A DNA stretch of 64,000 bases. Source: Apteryx mantelli (Eukaryota > Chordata > Aves > Apterygiformes > Apterygidae). Location of the stretch: NCBI RefSeq assembly GCF_036417845.1, contig NC_090011.1, positions 1,612,001 to 1,676,000 of the forward strand. The letters are read 5' to 3'. Shown here in pieces: positions 48,275 to 59,500 of this stretch. A model generated the notes under the pieces. The model did not search any database and was not told where the DNA came from. It saw only the letters and a list, made by a program, of their open reading frames with translations. Position numbers and translations under genes: made by a program. How positions within the stretch are numbered: position 1 is the first letter of the stretch; every line of letters starts with the position of its first letter.

Positions 48275-49357
48275 GGGGCTGAGCAGTGGTGCCCCAACAC
48301 CGTGACACCACCTAGGCTGCATTGCTGCTCTGCAGCTCCAGCTCTAACCTGCCTGGTCCCCCCTTCTTCTCCCACGTTTGTCACCACACCCATTTCCTCC
48401 CTCAGCCAGAGCAGCTCTATTTTGGGCTGGAGCATAAGCCCAGATGCACGTCACAGGCACTCGCAGCGAGGACCTCGGACAAAGCGGCCACATCAAACGT
48501 GGCCTTGGCTGCGTCAGGGACCCACAGCTTGGGTTTGAGACTCTGCATTGCACTGGTGCAGCCCTGATGCTTCTTGCAAGATAGTCAGCCACCCAATTGC
48601 CCCATAAGCTCCATGAACCCCAGTCAGCGTCCATCCACTGTCTGAAATCTCCTGGCCCATGCATCTCCAGGTGATGCTGATGGATGAGCATCCCTTGGGT
48701 TGCTCCAGCCGGCAAGCCCTGGTCCCCTCCCTGCAGAGCTCTTCATGCTGTGGTGCAGGACAGCTCTCAACAGCCCTCTCAAGGCAATTATACCCTGACA
48801 TTTGGAGACAGGAGGATGCTCCCAGCTGCCAAAATCCTCCCTGCAAAGGACCCTCTGGGGTTTGGGCTTGCAATATCCTTGCAATATCTGGAATTGCTCT
48901 TGGACAACCTGTTCCCTCATGGTGAGCTGTCCCAAGCCCCTTCCCTCCATAGCATCAGCTTTTGCACAATCACACAGTGGCGTGAGTGCAAGCAGCTCAA
49001 GGACAACCATGGGGAAGGGGGATTTTTTTTTTTGCATTTTTTTATATTTGGGAATTTTTTTTGTATTTTGCAAGCGTGTTGTGGCGGCTGCGGGCAGCAG
49101 AGACATGTTTGCCTCTTTGAGCAGCAAAAAGATTCACTTTCTGTGCTTGGTGGGGGAGGAAGAAAGCTCACCTTAAATGTATTCAGAAAATCCCATCAGA
49201 GCAAAAGGGCAACAAATGCATTCTCTAACAAACCCAGACAGCCCTTTTTGGGTATAATTGATCTGCCGGAACTGAAACAACAATTCAGCTGTAATTAAAA
49301 CACAGAGGTGGAAAGCATTCTATGCTTCAACATGTTTTTTTTTTCATTAAAAGCAGA
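48275..49357. other. Upstream flank of pseudogene E and downstream flank of receptor F
   Basis: The part at about 48.42-48.56 kb resembles the upstream flank of F at 54.25-54.40 kb (for example CACATCAAACGTGGCCTTGG against CACATCAAATGCGGCCTTGA), so the duplication included the promoter side. T-runs near 49.02-49.06 kb. Confidence 0.5.
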
Positions 49358-49363
49358 TTTTAT
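49358..49363 (-). terminator. Possible poly(A) signal of receptor F
   Basis: TTTATT on the + strand, AATAAA on the - strand, about 1.1 kb beyond the stop codon at 50456. It is the first such hexamer I see downstream. Confidence 0.4.
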
Positions 49364-50455
49364 TGAAGATTTTCAACAGCACCGTGCACAGGCAAGGTTT
49401 GTTTGTGGTCGCAGAAACAGGGAAATGAAATTCCTGGGCCAAAGTGAAAGTTTAGCAACAGAGAGAGGGGAAGGTGCAGGCTGGGATCAGTGTTTCCCCA
49501 CCTCGCGAGAGGGTAGAGACAAATCCCAAGGACAAGAGACTAAACCAGCCTGCCGAGGACGAAATCCCAGTGCTCTGCAATTTTCAGCTGGACTGAGACA
49601 AACAATATCAGTCCGCACAGTCCCTCTGGAGTTGCCGTGACTGCAAGGACTTGGCACACACCAAGCAATAACAGCAGTCATGTTGCCCAGGGTGGGCAGC
49701 TCCTGCAAACATCTCGCAGAACTGGTGTTTCCCCCCCCCAGTCCAGAGTCATATTGTGTAGGTAGAGTCCCAAGGGGAGGGGGCTCAGCTGCAGAAAAGA
49801 AAAGTGCTCAGTTTTGGTGCCTGCACATGGAATGGGGTGTCGATGCTCCCGCTAGGATCAATGAACATTGGGCAATGCTGTCTGTAAAAACTTGTTAAAA
49901 GGGATACATAAAATAAACAGCATTCCCAAAGCTGCAGAGCTGCGTCACAGGGTGGTCAAAGGCGGTGCCACGATGCAATCAGCCCCAGTGTTGCCAAGGT
50001 TTCTAATTTTGCTGTATGTCCTCAAGACTTGATTTCCTCCATCTAGCCTGGGCCTGATATCACAGGGTTGTGTGAGCATCTCTGTTTTGGATTTAAATGT
50101 CCCACTGCTTCTAGCTGATACACCAGTAGGGAGAAAGTCAACCATATGCTGCAAAAAATAGTCTAAAAAAAAAAGTGGGGTTTCTAAGCCCATCTCAGGA
50201 TTTCATTCACGTATGCCAAATGTTGATGGGGAAAATTCTCACTGGAGCAGAGGATGTGCGGTTTGCTTGTGGATGGACGCAAGAACAAGGAGGAGGAAAG
50301 TGGAGCAGGGAGTGGATGCGGACGAAATGCTCCTCCAGGGGAGACGTGCAAGGACGTTGCTGGGTGCACGAACCTGGCAGAGGACCACAGACAACCCAGG
50401 GCCTTCCACCGATGATCCCATCTCCTCTGTGCTCCTGATATCAGCTTGCCATGCC

Positions 50456-53400
50456 TTAGCGAGGCTGGTTCCTCCGCGGTGCAATGGCTGCATATGTCGA
50501 TGCCGTATCTTCTGGTGGGCGAGCTGACTGTAAATACAACAGAGAAATTATTGCTCTGCCAACCCCTCCTGAAAGCACAGAAGAGGGCAAGGAATCAGGG
50601 CTGAGCAGGAACCCCCAAGTGCCCCACTGGCTGCATGACCCCCCCCCCAGAAGGTTTGCTGATACCCTCCCCAAAACAACCGTGCCCAGTAGCCTGGCCC
50701 AGTGATGAGCATCTCTCCATGAAAGAGTGGGTGCTGCCTGGGCAGGGGAAGGATTTCCAAGACCTGCACTGTGGGGCAGGAGTCCATCCAATGTCCCAGC
50801 CAGGGCCCCTGCAGAGATCAGGGTTGGGAGCTTCTCTTAGCTGGTGCCGCTAAAATCCAAGACTCACCTTGGAAACTCGTGCAACAGTGATGGCGGCATC
50901 TGGGGAAAGGAGAAAAACATCCTCACCTTTCTTATACTGTGGAGCCCAGTATCTGGATGTGGTCTTAAGAGTGCCCAATATGGGGGAATAATCCCCTCCT
51001 CAACTTCCTGGCATTGCCCTTCCCAGTCCAACCCCAGATGTGCTTGGTCTTCATTGCCAAAAGGGCACACAGAAGGCTGCTCGCCGCTGGCCAACCCCCC
51101 CTGCACCTCCCACCGGGGTCGTCCTCCAAACAGCTCCTTTCCTCTCTCCCATGAGGCCTCCCCCAGGGTTTCAAGCTCCTTACATTGAACTTCATCCTCT
51201 GGACTGTCGCCCTGCTTGTTCTGGCCCCTGCAAGGGAGGAAGAAGCAATGATACAACCCCATCCAGCCCCACAGGGATATCTCATCCCCGTGCCTTGGCC
51301 ATCACCCCCCCAGACCCCAGCAAGTCTCTCGCTTGGACACCGGGGCTAAGAGGTGAAGATCCCAAAATACAAGGTGGAGAGCTCCAGGGAGCATGGATGA
51401 TTATCAGACAGCGACTAGGAACCACCTTGCAGGCTTGTCCTTGGAAGGACTTTGCTAAGATTCAGGAGCACAGATGTCCTCGTTGCAATTCTGGGACCAG
51501 AACTGCTAAAGGAAAGGCATTTTCCCACCTTCCATGTCTGGAAGGGAAGGAGAAAGGAAGTGTTTGGCATTGCCAGGCACCTCCCTCATTGAGGGACTGC
51601 ATGTGTCCCCTGTCTCCTGGCTCTCCCCATCCCCTGGCATGTGTCTGACCCCTTGCCTGATGCTGGCTCCTACCTCTTAGTCCGGAAGCCGGGAACCCCT
51701 GAAAAAGAGGACAGGAGTGAATCTGCAAGAGCTAACGCTTTTCCTCACTGCCCCTGTGCAAAGCATTTCAGCTGCTCTCACAGCAGCTTTGCCTGCCTCC
51801 CCTGTGGCAGGATGCTGTTCAGTCCCCAGCTCCTGGAGATCTGAGGGTGAAGGCCCAAGCCCAGATGTGCCAAAGACACTTGGCCTCCCCATGCCAACCC
51901 TTCGCCCATTGTCCCCCAGGCAGGGACAGACCCCTCCAACAGACCTTTCCTAATTAGCAGGTATCCCAGTGCAGCCAGAAGCAGGATACAAGGAACTGAA
52001 ATGCCCAGGATGAGAAGGAAATTTTGTCCTGGAGAGGATGCAGGAGCTGCAAGGGGTGGGTGACATTAAATACACATTTATTCTCACAGTTTCACTTCAT
52101 TTTCTCCTATCCCCGTTTGAAGAGTTTGAAGCTCAGAAAAGGGCAGGACTGGTCTCATCTCCTGCCCTGTGAGTCCCAAAGGGTTCCCCATACTCATGGG
52201 GAGCTCTGCAGTGTGTTTTGGGGGGATTGAGGGGAAAGGGTGGCTTCAGTGATCCAGAAGAGGAAAGCAAGGCCCCAGCTGAAACAGGCCCCCAGCACAG
52301 CCTCACCCCACAAATGAGGCCCTGTGGGAGGGAAATGTTGGCCGGACCCCCAAGCAGGGCAAAGCTCCAGTTCACACATCATGGTCCCTTTTACCTGCCA
52401 GAGTTGTCTCCTTGCTGGGCCCTGCAGTAGTGTGGGGGCCTTCAGGCTGGCCACCTGAGCAAATGATATGGAGCTGATAAGAGAGGGGATGGGAGCTGCT
52501 CACCCTGGGGTCAGAATGGGTGTCCCCATGCCACAGATGGGGTGAGGTGGGACAGGGATGGCTCAGACACTTTCCAGGTGGATGAGGTCTTTCTTCCCCT
52601 TACCCTGGACATGCAGGCGTTGCATGGGGCTGAGCTGGGATCGGGTCACTTCGTTCATGCTGTCTCGGATCTCATACACACAAGAGTAGTTGCCGGAGCT
52701 GGCCATGGACACACTCTCGTAGTGGTTGTAGATGATGGTTTTTTCACCTTTCATGGCGCTCACCTCCTGCCCGTCGCGGCAGAAGATGACGCGGGTAACG
52801 GGGCTGCTGATGACCACCGTGCACTGGAGCAGCACAGTTTCACCCAGCCGGGCTGCTGTGGGTCTCAGGAAGATGCTGGGGGCTGGGAGATCACCTGGGG
52901 ATGGAGCATAACAAGTGGAGGAAGGGAGGGAGAGAGAAGTCTGTCCATGCAGCAGAGGATGGATGCCGGGGTGGGGGTGTCTATGCCCTGTCCCCACTTG
53001 AGACTGCTGCTGCAAGGCAGCAGGGATGCCAGGGAAGAGTATTTTCTTCCACCTGCAGATTTCATCCCTCTTCCACACTGCTCTGAAGGGTAGGGAGAGG
53101 CTGTTGATGGGCAGAGGGGTTTGGAGATGGGGTTTGAGTAGCCAGCGCCAACACTGCCGGGTCTCAGAGAGAGGGGCAGAGCCCGGTGCAGGACTGCGTT
53201 TCAAAGGAGACCACTTGTCCAGCCTGTGTGTTGGTTGACTTGGTGCAAAGAGACCTAAACAGAGAGGAGCCCCACAAAGCACAGGATTGGTGGGGAAGCC
53301 CTAAGCCTCCCAGGGAGGGGAGAGTGAGCTGGGCAGAATGGGGACAGACAGACAGACAGACAGACAGACTGACCTGGAGCTTCACAGAGTTTCTGGCTGA

Positions 53401-54076
53401 CAGCTTGCCAAGCTGGGGAAAGCAAAGAGAAAGGAGTTTAGCGCTGAGTTAGACCTTTCTCGGTGTGTCCAAGAATGACAAATGACGCCTCTCTTCCCCA
53501 CTGCTAGATATGCTCCCACTGACAGTTCCCCTGGCATAGGCAGGCCAGCTCTGACCATCCCATTCCCCTTCCCTGCAATGGGGAGAGGATCTGGTATGGG
53601 CCAGCCTTGGAGCCGGGGAGCTTCAGGGCTGAAGATCCTCGTATGAATGCTTTCTTTGCTGTGCACAGAGGGAAGGTTTCTATCACAGGCATGTCCCTGA
53701 TCACTTACAGCTTAGCCAACGCCTCTCAGCTGTTCAACCACTGCACTCCCCCCAACCCTCTGCAGGGTAAACTTCTGCAATTTTGATCTTGTGCACTGAG
53801 CTCAGACATCCCAGCATCCTTTCCATGTGCCATGGCTGCCCTAGAGCCCCTTCCATACCCCAGGTGTGGATTTGCTCTGAAATTTGTCATCCAGCTGGAG
53901 AAAAAAGAGGGAAGCCAACCCCTGCATGAGCATGCTGGTTTTCGTGGAGAAACTGCGAGGGCTGGCCCTTACACCAGATGGTCGAGGCTGCTCTCAGTGG
54001 TATTTTCGCCACCCTCCCACAGACCAGCCAGGCACAGAGACTCACCGTGGAGCAGGAGGCCCAGAGACAGGACCAT
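50456..54076 (-). CDS. Receptor F: complete inhibitory single-Ig receptor with two ITIMs
   Basis: Nine exons on the - strand: 54076-54046, 53412-53374, 52894-52604, 52439-52395, 52046-51945, 51698-51674, 51227-51184, 50899-50868 and 50527-50456 (TAA). They sum to 681 nt, 226 residues, with consistent phases. Short signal MVLSLGLLLH, mini-exon with Cys 20, Ig domain 25-120 (core cysteines 48 and 95, extra Cys 62), Thr/Ser stalk, and TM about 144-166 (FLLILGISVPCILLLAALGY) with no charge. The tail has VQYAAI (Tyr 193) and STYAAI (Tyr 215); both fit the ITIM consensus. By family knowledge such tails bind SHP-1/SHP-2 and dampen leukocyte activation. Exon lengths 25, 44, 32 and 72 parallel the tail of receptor A (25, 47, 32, 78), and the first ITIM Tyr codon is split T|AT in both. 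Closest in style to LAIR/KIR-type inhibitory receptors; the ligand is unknown. Confidence 0.85.
53343..53372. repeat. ACAG tetranucleotide microsatellite
   Basis: Seven ACAG units directly after the donor of the receptor F mini-exon (which lies on the - strand). Confidence 0.8.
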
Positions 54077-56587
54077 GGGGCCGGGGAGCGGCGCCCCAAT
54101 GCTGCAGCACTGCCGGGGCTGCATCGATGCTCTGCAACCAAGGAGCGGCTCCAGTTCCTCCCCAACCTGACCCGTCCCCTCCTCCTCTCTGATGCTTCTC
54201 ACCACTCCTCGTTTCCTCTCTAGCATGCCCCAGCCACGGCATCTCTATTTAAGGCTGGAGTCTGAGACCAGACAGACGCTGCTGGAGACAAACCAGGACA
54301 GGCGCTATAGGTGGGGGTGGAGGAGAAGATGTTCACTGAACCCACCACATCAAATGCGGCCTTGATTTTTGTCAGGGACCCGCACCCCAGGCCAGCAGGC
54401 TCAGGCAGCTCTGTGTCATGTCTGTGTGGCTCCACAGCAGCTCAGACAACTGCACGATACTGCACTTTTTCAAAAATGTGGAAGCAGACTTCCAGCTGGG
54501 AGCTGTTTGCAAAGACAACATTTCATCCGCATGTGGGTGAGGTTGGCATTTCTGCCCTCACCAACAGTTTCTGCAGAGTTCCTGGCGGGAAAATGTCACC
54601 TGCCACGTTAATGAATGATGAACCCCAGGAGCTTTCACTTTCCCTGGGGCAGGGTTCAGCAGGGTGTGGTCCAATTTCCCCCTTGCCTTTCTCCCACCTT
54701 TCCTTCTCCCCGGGCGCTCAGTGTGGAGCTGGGACCCGGCCAGATGACTGTTTGCATGGGCTTCCACTAACCCCAGGGATGTGCTGAGCACTCCAGGTAG
54801 GTCCTTCTCCACCACCCCTCCCCCGGCACTGGCATCCCAGAGGCTGCCCACACACAGCAGCCCCCACATTTTGGGCTATTCCACCCACCTCCATCCCCAG
54901 CCTAGGATGCTCTCCTCATCCAATATCCCTTTCCCAGCATGATGTAGATGGAGGGGACATGAGAAGGGAAGGACTGCGAGGTATGCAGTGACTCAGTGCT
55001 TCCTTCAAATGCACTAGTTTGTGCTGCACTTCCCACCGGCTCCCATACCTGACCATTTCTTGCTCACCTCAGGAGCTTTCTTTGCCCATCCTTGCACAGT
55101 CTGTCCATTTGCTTTTCTTTCCCTATATTTCCACACCCCAAACTTGACTCCCTTTGCTCCATGTCTGTCCTGGACCCAGCACAGTCCTCATGATCCCCTC
55201 CCACGTCAAGACCTTAATTGCACAGTGATACAGATGCCGTGCAAGGACCTTTCTCTCCGAGCTTTTACAACGCTGGTAGAGGAACAAAGACAGACCTTCG
55301 TTAGCTTCTTGCTGTGAGCAAGGCTGTCACAAGGATCTCTTTGCCATGCCTGGGGTTAATAATGGAGGGGCTCAGAGAGCAGGGTGCATGTGTTTCTCCC
55401 GCCACGGAGGCTCTCCGGTCCAAGCAGATGTTCCCACCTTCCCTTGTTGCTGTACAGGACAGACCCTGACCCATACTGGGAGTCTCCCTGGGTCAGTGAT
55501 TGCCACCACACAGGCTCATGCATACACTGCTGTAGTGCCCAGGGTCAGTGTGGAGGTGAGGGGTAAAAATGAAGTGTACTTTTAAACCTATAGATTTCTT
55601 GTGCTTTGCATTTCCCAGTGGTTTTAGTGTGCTGAGTGTCTCTATTTGGAAAGGGCAGATGGTTTATATTTAAGGAGGAAAAGAAATGGGCATTGAAACC
55701 CCACCTGTATCAGCTTCGAAAAACTCCAGAGAATTCTTTTTTTTCCTTGGCAAAGGGTTCCTGGTCATTCCAGCCTGGCCAGGCCCTGAAGGGGCTCCGC
55801 TCCCTGCCAGGCAGATCCCTGTCTGGACACCTCCTTCCCTCCTTCTCTTGGACATGGACCTGCCCGGCGGGACGAAGGCAACCATCTATTTGCACTGGTG
55901 CTGGGTGGGGACAGGCAATCGCAGTGAATGCTGACACGGATCAGAGTCCACATCCTTGAATGCAAGAAAGCAAGGCTGACTTTTTCAACTTGCAACCCAA
56001 AACACCTCCGGTCTCTTATCATTCTCCTCCAACAGATGAGGTTAGTGTCCTGGGAGGGAGCCTCTTTTCTTTCCAGGCACCTCTTTTCCTATGTGATCTC
56101 AGCAAACAATAAAACATCCGTGGCTCAACCCTTTGGGTGTAGACTGGGCCAGCATCCCTAGTACTTTCCTCTACTCTAAGAGCACACACGCTATGGGCAA
56201 GAGACTGAAGCCATGGCAGTTAATTTCAACATGCTTTCCCAAAGCTCAGGGCTAATGAGGGAGGTCTCTCTGTCCTCCTGGCCTTTCAAGGGCTGTGATA
56301 AACCCCCCGCAGAAGCCCCCAGCTCAGCCCCACACTGACTCTTGCAGCCAAGAGATGCTTTCCAGCTGCAGCATCCCTAATGTATCTGCGAGGGGGTTTA
56401 CTGAGCATCCAGAGAGGCGGGATGGTGCAGGTGATGGGATCTCATGCCTCTTTGCAAGATGGTGTCATCCTAGTTTGGCTCTGTGCCTCAAGCCTGCTGC
56501 GTCCGCCAGATGTGCGACCGTTGCATGTCCCCAGAGCATCTCCCATCCCTTCTTTCTCTCTGCAGGTCTCTGCCCAGAGCCCCTGAG
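54077..56587. other. Divergent intergenic region between receptor F and the butyrophilin-like gene
   Basis: Probably carries both promoters. No coding exon recognised. Confidence 0.4.
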
Positions 56588-59500
56588 ATGATGCATCAAT
56601 GGCTTTGCATGGTCCTCTTCTGGGCAGTATGTCCCAGTTGCGGTAAGGCCCTTCATCTGATCCTCACCTAGATACCCCCCGTAACATGGGGTGCATGGTC
56701 TTCCAGGGATGCCAGGTTGTTTCTGTTCACCCAAGCCAGGATCCTGTCTCACTCATGTTAATCCTGTTGTTTTTTCCAGGCGGAGTCTCCCTCTCCAGTT
56801 CCCGGCAGCCAGTCGTGGGGGTGTTTGGCCAGGACATCATCTTGCCCTGCCAGTTGTCACCCCCTGTCCGCCTACGTGACATGGAGCTGCTCTGGAGGAA
56901 ATACGAACCCGAATATATAATTATACACAGCTACAAGGACAGAGGAAAGCAGGAGCCGCAAGGGAGAGACTACAAGGACCGGACGGAGGTGTTCCCCGAT
57001 GAGTTCATCAGGGGAAACCTCTCTCTGAAGCTGAAGAGTCTGAGGGTGAGGGAAGCTGGAAATTATCAGTGTATTGTGAAAAGTGCAGAAGGAAACCACG
57101 AGGCCCTCACTGAGCTCCAGATTGAAGGTGAGATGCAGTTGTGGGCACTCCAGGGTCTTCTCGAGCAGCGGGCATTGCATTGCCTACATAAGTGCGGGAA
57201 GGTAGCTGCAGGTAGAGGATCCAGGCCTCCATAGGAATGCATGACTTGCACAACTCGGAGTTCTCATTGACCCCCCAGAAAAAAGGTTGCAAGACTCAAC
57301 ACCTGAATAAGTGAAAAGGAGAAAAGTGGTCTGGGATGGGAGAGGCAACTCTGGCCAGGAGGGAAACCTTCACCATCAATCCTGCTCCATTGCTAAGAGA
57401 ATATTCCAGCAGCAGCCAAAAAAGGAGGGAAACTACAAGGTGGGATAGGGGTGTCCTCAGCCCAGGCACCACATTATCTGCACCCACTTTCCTCTTCCTG
57501 CAGCTACTGCACCCGTGCGCATTTCTGTGATGGGGCCCGAGGGGTCAGGGCTGGGGCTGTCCTGCAAATCCACCGGATGGTTCCCCGAGCCCACGGTCCG
57601 CTGGGTCACGCAGGACGGGCAGGCCCTGGCAATGGAGCCAGTGACCACCATCACACAGGACCAGCAGCAGCTCTACACCGTGGAGAGCCACATCACTGTC
57701 CCTGGAGGAAAGGATGCTGGTGAGATATGGTGCACTGTGCAAAACAGCCTGACGGGCACCAAGCAGCACTCAGCCATTGAGCTTGGAGGTGAGTCCCAAC
57801 TTGCAGAAACGCAGCCAAGTGCAAGGCAGCAATAAACCCCAGCTCCTGTAGAGAATGGAGTGCGAGGACACCAAAAAGTGGCTTCCTGAGCGGGTTTTCA
57901 CTAATTAGCATGATCTCCACAGGGCACTAATATCAGCATGCTCTCTCTCTCTCACTGTGCATGTCCAAACCCCTCTCTGTCAGGTCTGACTTGGAGGAAA
58001 TCTTGCAAAAAGACAACTTTTCTGGAAGGTTGCAAAAAGATGATTTCCCCCTTATCTGTCCTTTGCAAAAGCGGAGAACTGAGGCATGCAGGATGCCACA
58101 TGCCAGCTGGACGGGATGGGCAATTTGGGTAGCCCAGGCTGCTGGTTGCAGGTAGCAGGAGGGATTTGGGCAGGGAGTCACTGCAATATCATTGATTTCC
58201 ACAATTTCTCTCGGCAATGCCAGGAGACGTCTTCCCTCACACATCTCCCTGGCTGCCCGCCTTCTGTGTGCTGCTCGTGTTGTTCCTCCTGGCCCTTGCA
58301 GCTGGAGCATTTGTTGCTCACCGAGGTAAGAGGGAGGAAGGGTTTCAGGCTGCGTTTTATTCTTCAGGTACTGCTGGCTTCATGATCGTGGGGAGCTGCG
58401 GGGGCAGGTCTGTGCCTGGCCAGAGCTTGCATGGCTGTTGGCCATGGGGAGCATTTCCCCACATGTGGTGTGGGGCCTGATGGCCACAGGCTGTCTCATG
58501 GTGGAGGGAGTGGGGACACCACACATCAACAAGGCAGTGCCCACTGTGGGGGACCCTGGGCGTCTTCTTGGCATGATCTGCCACCTCAGGGGTGAGGGGA
58601 GGCTGTCCCAGTTTGGCCAGTCCTAAAATGTCTCCGGAGTTTGGCCCCGTGCCCTGTCCCATCCCATGGGACACACCAGGTGCCCACCAAGAGCCCAGCT
58701 TGGTGGTCCCTGGTCAGGGTGGTGGCAGCATCCTGCCTGCTGGATGCAGGGCTGAGTCCTGAAGGAGTGACCTGCTACTGCAAGCTTTGTGCCATCTGAT
58801 GGGACATCTCTTGCTCCTCTGCAGCCAAGGGGAAGGCAGCTGGCAGGAAAGTGGAGCAGGAGGCAGCTCTCCTGGACAAGGGTAGGTGTCCTGTGCCTCC
58901 CACCATGCCTCGTACCTCCTCGTGCTCCATGTGAGGCCAGCAGTGCCAGTGCCATGCGGGGAGCTGGGCTGCGTCTGCCCAGCGCCCTCGCTGCGGAATG
59001 GGTGATCACACTGGGGGGCGGCATGGCCAGCGAGGGTGCCACGAGCCCCTCTGCACCATGGGCAGGGTCTGGCCACGGAGCGACCCTGGGGATGTGCTCC
59101 ATCACCTCCAGCCACACTGGGCTCTGCTGGGGATTACCCCAAGGCATTGGGGGCACCTCTGGCCCCATGTGGGGCAGGCTGTGGGGTGCCTGCACAGCCC
59201 TTGCAAGGCATGCGTGTGGCACCTGTCCCAGGGGCTCTGCTCTACAGACAACACCTCTTCTTCCTCTTGCAGATGCGCTGCTGAAGATCATGGAAGCAGG
59301 TACTGGGAGTGCCCCTGGGTGCTGGTGGGTCTGCTCCTCCTCGGGGAGAGATGCAACTGCCCCCCTGGCTATGCCAGCTCTCAGGGACAGAGTCAGGGCA
59401 ATGCCCAGCTCGGGTCCCCACCTGAGAAGAGAAGCACCTTGGTGCCCGATGTGCTGCCCCACCAGGGCAGCAGCCCTGGCTTGTGGCCATGCCCCTCATA

